Shown: positions 25,006 to 35,500 of the stretch, piece by piece
Layout of the letters: each line of letters starts with the position of its first letter
Position numbering within the stretch: the first letter of the stretch is position 1
Source of the DNA: Pogona vitticeps
Taxonomy: Eukaryota > Chordata > Lepidosauria > Squamata > Agamidae
DNA: 64,000 bases
Assembly: GCF_051106095.1 (NCBI RefSeq)
Contig: NC_135785.1
Location: forward strand, 220,405,045 to 220,469,044
Reading direction: 5' to 3'
Translations under genes and position numbers: made by a program
Notes under the pieces: model-generated
Told to the model about the DNA's origin: nothing
The model's database searches: none
The model's input: the letters and a program-made list of their open reading frames with translations, nothing else

Positions 25006-26226
25006 CAGTGGTGCCCCGCATAGCAACGTTAATGCATTCCGGATTAATCGTCGCTATCCGGAAACATTGCTAAACGGAACAAGAAAGCCCATAGAAATGC
25101 ATTAAAACACGATTAATGCGTTCCTATGGGCTTAAAACTCACCGTTGAGTGAAGATCCTCCATAGGGGTGGCCATTTTCGGTGCCTCTAAAGTGAGGCAA
25201 CACAGTGGGCACCCATTTTGGAACCGCCGATCAGCTGGCTGAAAATGGGGCCTTTGGCATTTTCCCCCAGCTGAGTGGCGGGAGCTTCGAAGCCCTGCTG
25301 CTCAGCTGGGGGAAAATGTCGGCGGTCGGTCAGCGGTGACTTTGGAAGGACCCTGAAGCCACCGCCGACCGCCGACATTTGCCTTCCAAGCTCTCAAAGG
25401 GCTCCCCCCCCCGACATTGGGGAAAGCCCTTTGAGAGCTCGGAAGGCTCTCAGTGGCAGCGGCGGCAGGGGGTGTCCGGATGGCTTCCAGGCAAAGCACT
25501 GGAAGCCATCCGGACCCCCCTACCCTGCCCCCACCGCCGGGAGCCGCGCCTGCCTATCCCAGCCATGCTCGGACTCCTGGGAATCGGTGCATGGCTGGGA
25601 TAGGTGGGCGCGGCGCAGTTCCAAGGAGAAATGCCAGATCGGCTCCTGCCTTCCTTCCCCACCGGGCACCTCCTCCGCTGCTCCAAGCACAATCGGGGCA
25701 GTCCTTTGGGAGGAGCCGGGCTGCGGGGAAAAAAGGCAGAAGCTGATCTGATCTTTCCCCCCTACCATCGGGCACAGCGCTTTCGAAGAAGCCTCCCGGT
25801 GGGGGAAAAAGACCGGATCGGCTTCAGCCTTCCTTCACCGCAGCCCGGCTCCTCCCGAAGGGCTGCCCCGATTGTGATTGCAGCAGCAGCAGCCGAGGAG
25901 GTGCCCGGTGGGAGAGAAGGCAGGAGCCAATCTGGCCTTTCTCCTCCACTGGGCACCTCCTCCGCTGCTGCAAGCACAATCGGGGCAGCCAGGTGGCGGG
26001 GCAGAAAGGCAGGAGCCGATCCGGTCTTTTTCCCCCACTGGGAGGCTTCTCCCAAAGTGCTGCGCCTGATGGTGGGGGAGAAAGACTGGATCGGCTCCTG
26101 CCTTTCTGCCCCGCCGCCCAGCTGCTCCCAACATCACTAAGCGAAAATCGCCCATAGGGAACATCCGAAAAAGCCATCGCTAAGTGAATTCATTAAACGA
26201 AGCAATCGTTAAGCGAGGCACCACTG
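25006..26226. mobile_element. Tigger-like miniature element with a GC-rich palindromic interior (1.22 kb)
   Basis: It has cagtggtgccccgcatagca at the left, gcgaggcaccactg at the right, and TA flanks (25,004-25,005 and 26,227-26,228). The outer 200 bases match the short copies of the family. The inner part (about 25,255-26,130) is very GC- and CpG-rich and is built of inverted repeats: 25,258-25,318, 25,316-25,378, 25,381-25,447, 25,474-25,515 and about 25,546-25,611, then larger ones to about 26,130. The many overlapping open frames here on both strands result from GC richness and symmetry and have no known domain. Confidence 0.87.
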
Positions 26227-26403
26227 TACGTCTTCCATCAGTGCAGATCATGATGACACTGACTTAACTCAGAAGAGATGAAACATGAGTTGATGGGAAT
26301 CAAAGAACATCTATGCTAGATCTGTCATTAAAATGCTGGCATTTTCAGACCTATGTAGCTACTTGTTGAAGTACTGTTAATCTGAATATTCAACTTGCAT
26401 ATA

Positions 26404-26833
26404 CAGTGGTACCTCGCATTACGTTAATTCGTTCCAGCGAAATCTCTATCTTACGAAAACGTCATAATGCGAAATTAAAAAGTCCATAGAAACGCATTAA
26501 AATGCAATTAATGCGTTCCTAGGGGCTTGAAACTCACCGTCCAGGGAAGATCCTCCAAAGGCGGCAATTTTTGCTGCCTGTGCAGCGAGGAATCCGTCCC
26601 AGAAAAGAGCGGGGAGCCATGTTTTTTACCTGGTGGCCATTTTGAAACCACCGATCAGCTAGCCGAAAATCATCGCTTTGCAAGAATCGGTTCCCAAAGC
26701 AGGGAACCGATCATCGCAAAGCGAAATTCCCCCATAGGAAACATCGTTTTGCGATCGCTTTTGCGATCACAAAACCTTCAATGCAAAGCAATTTCATTGT
26801 AAAACGGAGCGCTCATAATGCGAGGCACCACTG
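26404..26833. mobile_element. Tigger-like miniature DNA transposon copy
   Basis: It has the left end cagtggtacctcgcattacg and a right end of aatgcgaggcaccactg, both flanked by TA. At 430 bp, it is close in length and interior to the copies at 12,260 and 19,247. It starts only 178 bases after the previous member of the family. Confidence 0.87.
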
Positions 26834-28197
26834 TACTGCTACATATTCCTGGAATATTTAAGGATAAGGAAAACCTAAGAAAACTAAGCAGCCAGCTGTG
26901 GGATAACATTCTCATATAGCCTGCTCACCTTTTTGATTGTCTGGGAGTCTATAAAGCTTCTACATTAATAGAATTAAGAGAGCATCAAAAGTATCATTTT
27001 TTATGTCCCGCATCTACAAATGTTTCTCATCACATACACTTCTGCTATTGTGTCTGATATACTGTATTCAAAACTACTGCTGGTGGATTCAGGGAAAGCA
27101 GTCAGGAATTATTTAATCTAGAAGAGACTCTTAGACTGTCAGCATAAATGTATTATTGCACCCCTATAAGGAGTTTCTTTAGCAGATCTCATAGTTCCTT
27201 GGAATATGTTTAGTGGAATAACATGAATATGGTCAATAGAATAGATCAGAGTTGGAAATCTGACTCTCAAACTCCACATACATAATCTTGAAGATGGTTT
27301 TGATGACCACAGCACCTCTTCTGTCAGCATGACTATAATGCAGGACTGGTTTTCGGACTGTTGATGGCATTATATTCTGTTAAGTTATGATTATAAAACA
27401 TGTCAGACTTAATGTGTAGCCTGCATAATTAACTTGTAAACTACCCAGAGTGTGCTTTAAGACCTATGGGGCAGCATATAAGCACCATATTTTGTTTTTT
27501 TTGCTTTAACCATCTCAGAGTGCTAAAGGAAAATCCTGTACAAGAGTCCAGTGTTGTACTGCTAAAGTCAGGAGGAGCCACTTAAGAATTTAGTTTGAGA
27601 ATTGCTGAAAGGATCATTGCCACCAGTTGCAGAGTGTGGAACAAAGTGTGGAACACTAATTTAAAATTTACTGTTGAAGGAAATACATTACAGGAAACCT
27701 ATAACACATTACTTCCACATTCTGGCATGCTGGCACTCCATTAGATTGTGTGGTCCAAGCAGGCCTTGGGGCAGTCCACTGTGTACTTCAAACTTTATCC
27801 TACTGCCAATCTGACAGCTGAAAAAGAGATGAGTGCATGGTACCTTTGAGAATGAGGTTTACTGTGAGCTATTGGAAGAAGGGCCCCTCTCTCTCCTTTT
27901 CTTCCCTATTTATTCCCCAAACAGTGCCAAGTCTCAAGGCAGGGACTGGACTCATGAACTTGCAAAAGGTACAAAATGGGATAGTGGTGGAGAAGAGAGG
28001 GTGCTGGAACAGTGGAGAGCAGCAGCGACAAAACAGAATAATTAATAAATCAATTGGATGCGGTAGCTAAAGGACCGTGGGTGAGATCAGACAGGCATTT
28101 GTCACGTAGTTTGGTCCGGCTTCAAAATAGTCTTGCCACTTGCCTTAAAAGAGGCAGGGAGAGGAAGTTTTGCATTTCTTTTTAATTGTTGCTAGTG

Positions 28198-28281
28198 CAT
28201 CAGCAATGCTTTGAAAGGGCTCTTTTTTTAAAAAAAAGGGGCTCTTTTTAAAAAAAAAGGCATTTCAAAGCATTGCTGATG
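28198..28281. repeat. Perfect 19-bp inverted repeat around A/T homopolymer core
   Basis: The arm catcagcaatgctttgaaa (28,198-28,216) and its exact complement (28,263-28,281) enclose 46 bases that are themselves a T-run/A-run foldback. A transcript in either direction would form a long hairpin. No transposon termini or flanking duplication could be identified. Confidence 0.85.
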
Positions 28282-28305
28282 TACTGTGTCAGTTACAATG
28301 ATAAT

Positions 28306-28412
28306 CATGTGCTGTCAAGTCAGTTCTGACTAATGGCAACTCTTTTCAGGGTTTTCCAAGTAGAGAGTACAGTACTCAGAAGTGGTCTACCATTCCCTTC
28401 TTCTGGGACTAT
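28306..28412 (-). mobile_element. SINE body fragment
   Basis: The sequence gtgctgtcaagtcagttctg, then gggttttccaagtagagagt and tggtctaccattcccttctt, is the body of a tRNA-derived squamate SINE read backwards; the tRNA head is missing. A related member lies at 36,191. Confidence 0.55.
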
Positions 28413-28419
28413 TATCATG

Positions 28420-28904
28420 AGTTCAGCCGAAGATCCGGAACCTGAGGGGTTAACTACAGCTGAGGAGAATGCTGAGTGATAAGAAGCACAGACAGCTGAA
28501 TCGCCACCAGATTCTCCTTCCCCAGTAGCCAGGATAAGGGCTAGACTTCAGCAAAGACTTATCACGCAAAGGTCAGAGGATTGCCTGAATGCTGCCCGCA
28601 GAAACATCCAGTCAGCCAGTCCTGAGTTTTGACAGGATGAAAGGCTTCCAGGAGTTCAATTACTGTTTTCTATATAATCAGCTCCCAGATGGCTAGGAAG
28701 CTTGTGGAAGCAACAAGTCAAATCTCTGGCTCGCATCCACGCTCCTGACCACCTTGAACCTTGTTCTCTGGACCCTTGGCTTTGGACTGACTTCTGACTA
28801 TGGTTTGTGTTTTGGCTTTGGCATCTGTCTTGCATCTTCTGGACTTCTGATATTGGACTGGCTTATTGGACTTTTGTCTATTGAAACCCCTGGGAATGTG
28901 ACAA
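28420..28904. other. Unclassified repeat-like segment before the LINE
   Basis: The segment contains a run of repeated phrases such as ttggactgacttctgacta and tcttctggacttctgatatt, a style often seen in LINE or retroelement leader regions of squamates. It has several stops in every frame. It may be the 5' part of the LINE that follows or a separate element; I cannot decide. Confidence 0.35.
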
Positions 28905-31440
28905 AGATACAGCAAAATTTTGGCGACTGCTCACATCAGCAGAAGGGAGGTTTTGCCATGATCTGGATTCTTGTGTAACCACTGAATGTTGGGAAGAGTA
29001 TTACTTCAAATTATTCAAAGAGCCACCCTCTACTAGTGAAATATCTCTACCTCTAATATCCCCCAGTGATCTAACAATGTGGCCTCCAGTCACAATTAAG
29101 GAAATAAAATCATTGATTTCAACAATCAAGAGCAATAAAGCTCCTGGGGAAAATTTCATCCCTCCTGGATATACTTAACTCTTTTCAGGGCTGGTGGGCC
29201 CTGACTCTAGCTACCCTATTTACTTATATAGATATGGTAGGTGGCACCCCTAGAGAATGGTCATCTTCACTTGTTGTGCCAATCTATAAGGAAGGCGAGT
29301 GAAAAGACCCAGCCAATTACAGACCTATAAGTTTGCTTGATGTAATAGGCAAACTTTACGCAAGACATCTCCTTTTAAAATTGGAAGATTGGGTAATAGA
29401 ATATAATCTTTTAGCTCCTGAACAGATTGATTTTAGGGAGGGGCATTCAACATTGGACCATATTTTTCTGCTTAACCATCTAATTAACAAATATGCTATC
29501 TTCAAGACAATTATATGTGGCATTTATTGACCCCAAAGCTGCTTTTGATTCCATCCCAAGAGGTCGTTTGTGGGGAAAACTTATACATCTTAAAATAGAT
29601 ACTAGATTGCTACAAAGAATCAAAGACCTCCATACTGATACTTTCCTAAAGGTCAGAGCCAGCATTTCTGGTCAACTATCTAACATAGTTAAAACATCTA
29701 AAGGTGTCCATCAGGGCTGTATCCTAGCTCCATTGCTTTTCAATTTGTACATCAATGATATGGTAGCCAGGTTAACTGCAGTGCAATTTTTCCCTGTAAG
29801 AGTAGGTGGAAAGTTTATTTAAATATTACTCTATTCAGATGATACCTTGCTAATATCCCACACACAAATAGGTCTTAGAAGATTATTAAAATAATTCAGT
29901 AATCATTGCAAGGAGAACTCAATGTTAATTATGAGAAAACCAAAAATATGGTTTTCAATAGAAGACCTCAGGCACATAAATGGACAGTGGATGGGAGAAT
30001 ATTGGAACAGGTAACTCACTTTAAATATTTAGGCGTGATGTTTTATCAGTCAGGTTCCTGGGCATTTCAGATTGATTTTACAAAGCAGAAATTCAAAAAA
30101 GCCATGTTTGGTGTACTTAGATTCTGTAGAACTAGAGGAGGATATTTGATTCCTCCCACTCGTGAAATTTATAAAACCAAGTTACTCCCCCAGATTCTGT
30201 ATGGTGCTGAAATATGGGGAATTGGAAACTTATACCCATCAGAAGTAACCCAAAATAGATTTGCCCAACTATTGATGGCAGTACCTCCCTCAACTCCCTC
30301 AGTGCTTAGATTAGAATTGGCAATAATGTTAATACTGCAATGACACTACTCAACAAATCAATAATTAACTATTGGCTGAAAATTTTGTTTACCATTCACT
30401 CAGAATATTTAACATCATCATATGGGGAAATGAATTTTGGAACATGGAAATCCTCCATACTGCAACTAGTAGCCAAACTAGATTTTCAGAAGAGTATGTA
30501 AGGCACCGTGATCTGTCTGCAGCAAAAAGCTCATTAAAGCAGAGATTATTTGACCTCTGTTACCAGACAGATATAGGTTTGCTAGGCACTCTAAAAAGAG
30601 CCATTTTATAAGATTATTTCATATTCGCCTCGATACTTGGCGGGACGCCTACTTCCACCAAGTTCTACCCGTGTCACTCGCGCGAGTCAGGAGGTGAGGC
30701 CGAGGAGCCTAACGCCGAGGGAGGCCCGGAAAGAAAAGACAAGAAATCGGGCTTTCTCGGCGGTGGCTCCTCGCCTCTGGAATAACCTTCCCCCTGACAT
30801 CCGCACGGCTCCCTCGCTGGGTATTTTTAAAAATCAATTTAAAACACTGATGTTTCAGCAGGCCTTCCCTGCCAATTCCTGATCTTTCCTCTTTTTTCTC
30901 TCCCCTCGTCTTTGTCCCACCTTGTCTAAGTTTTTCCCCTTATTTAATATTTTTTTAATCATATTGTAATTACACTTGTTGTAAGCCCCCTAGAGTGGTC
31001 TTAAGTGGCTAGATATGCGGGATATTAAATAAATAAATAAATAAATAAATCTGCCTTCTTATTTTGCCGATTTAGTGAGCTTCGACCGTAGAAAAGCCTT
31101 CACTCAGGCACGTCTTGATATGTTGCCGCTTGCTAGCTTAAAAGGGCGCTACACACAAATTTCATACTATGAGAGAGTTTGTTCTTGCGACCAAAAATCA
31201 GTTGAGAACTTACTACATGTTGTGTTTTAATGTCCCTTATTCACGACCCACCGTGAAAGGCTCCTTAAGCCTATCTTGGAAAAATATCCTGGAAGACCTG
31301 TCCAGGAAAAGCTCAGGATCCTACTCTCAGACAAAGATAAATTTATTACATTTCAAATGGCAAGGTTTATATCTATACTTATGAAAATGAAACTTGTAAT
31401 CTCCACTACAACTAATCAAGTGGTTATTTAGGTTCATGTA
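28905..31440 (+). mobile_element. Degraded non-LTR LINE of unassigned clade
   Basis: Pieces of reverse transcriptase can be read in order: LISTIKSNKAPGENFIPPG, DVIGKLYARHLLLKLEDW, LYVAFIDPKAAFDSIPRG, then GVHQGCILAPLLFNLYINDM and the thumb region FKYLGVMFYQSGSW. A distal piece after 31,055 reads FADLVSFDRRKAFTQARLD and has a Cys/His-rich part near 31,180-31,240. Several stops and frame changes separate the pieces, including one in the YSDDT region. The C-terminal part is split by an L2-type insertion at about 30,620-31,053. The phrases differ from BovB and L2; an R4/Dong or Vingi-like clade is possible but not shown. Confidence 0.75.
30620..31053 (+). mobile_element. L2-type LINE 3' end inserted in another LINE
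   Basis: The frame at 30,637-30,882 reads RNRAFSAVAPRLWNNLPPD and then KTLMFQQAFPANS with a proper stop, so this C-terminus is undamaged. The 3' region ends ggatattaaataaataaata, the AAAT tail expected for L2-type elements. It interrupts the LINE whose distal part resumes at about 31,055 and is therefore younger than it. It is the best-preserved L2 tail in the window. Confidence 0.75.
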
Positions 31441-31719
31441 TCCTTGGGGTTCCCCCTTCTGCGATCGATGCTTGTTATTGGCATCAGATACTGTCTATCA
31501 ACTGCCTTCACTTAGTTTTCCTTAGGGTTCTTTTATTTATTTATTTATTTTTTGACGTTACAGTTTTTAGCTGTGATAGAAATCTAACTTGATTTGGGTT
31601 TTCCCCCTCATACTATAGTGTATTGAATTGTACTGTGTTGTATTGTTTTTATTTGATGTACAGTACTTTGCAATGGCCTGTGTGCCACGCAATAAACTTA
31701 TATGTGTTTGACTGGTAAA

Positions 31720-31905
31720 ATTTTTGACTGACTGGCGAGACATTCTAAAATTTTTCAAGCCCTGATGATACTTGTTTAATTCTTTTTTAAAGATTTATAT
31801 ACTTAGTGTTTTTTTTAGCTTTTAAATATTGCCTTTTTAATTATGTAAGCTGCACTGGGTCCTTTCAAGGAGAAAAGTAGGGTAAAGATATTAATATTGG
31901 GACAT
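31720..31905 (+). mobile_element. LINE 3' tail fragment
   Basis: The segment aattatgtaagctgcactgg followed by caaggagaaaagtagggtaa is the terminal block typical of L2/CR1-type LINEs. Nothing else of the element is recognisable. Confidence 0.45.
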
Positions 31906-32572
31906 TTAAAAGGGATGCGTATTTGTGCAACCAAAATTGTTTAAAATGATCTTTGGATACTTTTTCCTCTTTTTGCTATATATTGGGAAGTTTCTAGAGT
32001 AGCGTAGAAACAGAGGGGTGGTAGAGATTGCAGAGGGGCTGGAAGTACTATCCCAATTACTGCTCTCTTATCTCACCAGCCGTCAGCAGAGCTCTTGTGG
32101 AGTTGCTGTGCCTTTTGGAAGCAGCACAGCCAATTCCAAAACTGACTGCTCACAATGTTTTATTGTTGTTGCTTGTATCCACTCCACCCCATGGTCTCCT
32201 GCCTGCCTGTCCTCATCTGTAGTAAGGATTTTCTGCTGCTCCCTCCATCTATCTTCTTCTCACCTGGTGTAACCTCTCATCACCATGTCCTATAGCAAAT
32301 TCTACTACCTTCCTCTCTGCTGCTGAGCATTCCCACACAACAGCTGGCTTTAGCCAGCAGAAATAACTATGGTTTTCCATCTGGTGCTTGGCCCACTGGT
32401 AAAGATATAGAGGTATAAGTGCTTTCTCAAAATCAAAAGAAGGTATAATACCAAAAAGTTTGAAAACCTGAGATCAATTTGTAGCTAAAGAAAAAAAAAT
32501 CAAACAGTACAAAATAGCACCTTTCATTTCCTGTGCTTACTTCATTTTTTAAAAAATTCTACCTCTATGGTA

Positions 32573-32850
32573 CCATGTTTCCCCAAAAATAAGACAGGGT
32601 CATATTAATTTTTGCTCCAAAAAACACATTAGGGCTGATTTTCAGGGGATGTTTTATTTGTTTCATGTACAACAACCTACGTTTATTCAAATATAATCAT
32701 GCCATCTTCTTCTGGTTGCAGCATAATGATGGAGGGCGGGGTTTCACTTAACTAGGGCTTATTTTTGGGGTAGGGCTTATATTAAGAGCATCCTGAAAAA
32801 TCGTACTAGTGCTTATTTTCAGGTTAGGTCTTATTTTCAGGGAAACAGGG
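32573..32850. mobile_element. Miniature DNA transposon with CCCTGTTTCCC(C)NAAAATAAG ends
   Basis: The left end ccatgtttccccaaaaataa and the right end (complement ccctgtttccctgaaaataa) are inverted repeats of about 25 bases flanked by TA (32,571-32,572 and 32,851-32,852). It is 278 bp with no frame. The TA duplication suggests the Tc1/mariner superfamily. A half copy lies at 22,726. Confidence 0.75.
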
Positions 32851-35202
32851 TATATATTCTTCTGTTTCACTTGTATGCCCTACCACATTTTCACATTTTA
32901 TCTTTTTTTAATATAAATTTTCTCACAAATTATTGTGTGAACAGTGCTATATCTATAGTTTGTCTGTGAGATTGAAAAGAGAAGAATCAGGAAAAGAAAT
33001 AAAAGATTAATCCTCACCCAAACCCTGCAAAATTAACATCTTTGCACAGAATTGGAAGGCAGGGACAAGCCAAGGCATATCATGAAATATGTCTGGATTT
33101 CTTCATGCAAATGAAAGCCACAATCCCAGAACCTACTAATTCCCTTTACAATGGCACATACTGCCAGAGTGTAGTTAAAGAAAAGAGTTGCTGGTGCTTT
33201 GTGTGAGAGAGTACAGGTGGACAGGGCTACTTCCTGCTTGGATATGCAAAGCGACTGGGATAAATCTGGATTCCTGGTGCTGTGCTTCACTTTGAAAAAT
33301 CCCCAGCTTTGCTTCCCATGTATTCTCTCATAAATTCACATACAACTTCACTGAACGTTACAATGCTGATTATTCCTACAATTATTTCTAGCAACATGTC
33401 TCAATACCTTGTTAAAAAAAACAATTGAGCCAATGGCATTCCATTCACAGCAGTGCTAATCTGAAAGTGATTCCTGGGGATTCCCTCTCCCTCCCTATTT
33501 GTGTACTTACTGATGGAGAGTCATCTAAGGGCATCTTTGTGTAACACCATTATGCCTATATGGGTATACATGGGTGCAGGAAAATAACTGAACTCATACA
33601 ATACGAACTATGAAAGCCATGAAGATGTAAATCTTACATGTATTGAGGTGTCAAATATTCTGCTGTGAACACTGATATTTTCCAGAGCAAAATAACATGG
33701 ATACATCTCATAACAGCAAAACAGGTGATGCCAAACTGAGGAAACAGCAGAGTTTTATCTAATGAAATAGGAACAAGAAAGACCACTACTAGTCAATGAA
33801 GAAAGAGGGAAATTCTTCTCCAGGCAGTTAGAACTGATAAAATAAGAAATATAATGTACATGTCCCAGTGTAAGCACATCTTAGTGTTTTTGCTTCAGCA
33901 AATCCTTAAATTCCTCCCCGCAAAGATAGTAACAGAAATTACTTGTCAAGAATGTTGACACTTCCTTACGACTGAGAAGGACAGAAAAAAGCTCAGAGCA
34001 CCACCACCAAGACCTTTGTGAACAGCTAGTGAAAACACAGACTGTTGCATCTCACCCTTACCCTCTATCTGCCTTTTGTACAGAGGCCCGTTGATTCTTG
34101 CAACTTCAAATCATGGGCATGCTATGCTGTGTTAATGAGAGCATCCATGATGAGCAGAACATCTCAGGTGAGCTGCCTACTGCCTGCCTTAACACAACAC
34201 TCTTTATCTTTCCCATGTGTAAACCATAATCACAGCTTGAAAACAGAAGCAGAAGAGGGGATCAAGCACTAGCTCATATTGGCATGCTGCAGTTGCAACA
34301 AATGATATGTCAAAGCAGCTGGGTTGCATTTACTCTAGAAAGACAGAGGGATGGGAGTCAGCCTAGACTAGTGGGCTACATTTTCAGCAGGAAAAACAAC
34401 AAACTATGGCTAAATGGGGTCCCTAAATAGTTAGATGCATATATGAACATCAGAGGGGGCTTCAGTGGGGCAGCCCCCAAACCTGGAGAGGAAAACCAAC
34501 TAACTCTTCAATATTGGACATGCAGTAATCCAACTAGGGACTAGGATGAATGGCAAATTTGGGGGGGGGGGTTCTAGAGGAGTTACTCCCTATCCAAAAA
34601 ACCTAAGTTAAATACAAGCTTTATACAGACAAATCTAGCGGGGAAATCTTGGCTCAGGACTCACTAGTTTCCTAGTGCTCAGACAATTGCAAAGAAAGGC
34701 AAGAATCTGAGAGTCAACTGAGTGATAATATTTGGACAGCCTCAACTCTCCCCATACAGATTCCTCCCCCACAATGTTGTATTCTATTGTATATATTACT
34801 CTGCATTAGTAACTGTGAGAACAGAAATAGGAGTAGTACTGATTCTGCCTGAATGAACAAGACGTTTATGTAAGATACACACACGAAATCTCTTTTTGGG
34901 AGCCCATGAAAATCCTGAACTTGCCCCTTCCTTCCTTATCCTCCCCCCTCCCCAATTCATATCTACGAGATGTGTGTCCTACTCTGAAGGATTCCCATGG
35001 GAAACAATCCCTGTTAAAATCACAACCACCAAATTTTTCTGTACAGCTCCTGATCCCTTGCTTCACTCCATGGCAACCCATACCCTAATTAAGCTTGCCT
35101 ATTCTTATTCAAATTAAAATGAATTTTATTTTAGACAGAGAGGCAGTGTAAGAACACACTATGCTTTGAAATCAGCCACAGTGATAATTAAAATGGGTGT
35201 CT

Positions 35203-35205
<3 letters not shown>

Positions 35206-35268
<63 letters not shown>
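35206..35268. repeat. Compound (CA)n(GA)n microsatellite
   Basis: About 18 CA units pass directly into about 13 GA units. It lies in ILDR2 intron 1, about 185 bases downstream of the exon 1 splice donor in gene orientation. Confidence 0.95.
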
Positions 35269-35454
35269 CACTGTGTTTACCATTCAGTTACAATATTTTA
35301 TATCTGTATCTCCCACTTGCAGAACAGCCCTGGACCCTTATACAACATTAAGGAAACAAGCACACACATTATAATGAATCAGACATAGGATCAGAAAAAA
35401 GTTAACTCTGAAGTTATTAACTTTAACAATGACATGGGAAGGCAAAGGTCTTAC

Positions 35455-35500
35455 CTGTTACCCACAAGAATGCAGCCCAGCCTAACAAAACCCCGTCCAT
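35455..35500 (-). CDS. ILDR2: ILDR2 coding exon 1 (start and signal peptide)
   Basis: The exon encodes MDGVLLGWAAFLWVT plus the first base of the next Ala codon; joined to exon 2 the N-terminus continues AVTEALDVMVPEKK. It is a short signal peptide with a hydrophobic core (VLLGWAAFLWV) and aligns residue for residue in length with the vertebrate ILDR2 start. The chosen ATG (A at 35,500) has the context aaaATGG. An in-frame ATG nine bases upstream (MTK before MDG) is possible but does not fit the family. The donor is gtaaga on the minus strand, phase 1, matching exon 2. Sequence above 35,500 is 5' untranslated or promoter, with no clear TATA box. Confidence 0.88.

Larger units (their letters stand above)
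22448..35454. other. ILDR2 intron 1 (13 kb)
   Basis: This intron holds most of the transposons listed between 22.7 and 35.3 kb: miniature DNA elements at 22,726, 25,006, 26,404 and 32,573, a LINE at 28,905 and a microsatellite near the donor. The stretches 23,110-24,680, 26,836-28,190 and 32,851-35,190 contain nothing I can name apart from a possible LINE tail at about 27,440-27,490. Confidence 0.8.

Noticed and set aside
25275-26177. Many overlapping open frames on both strands, Pro/Gly/Arg-rich
   Set aside because: They lie inside the palindromic GC-rich block of a miniature transposon; GC richness and symmetry keep all frames open, and none shows a domain.
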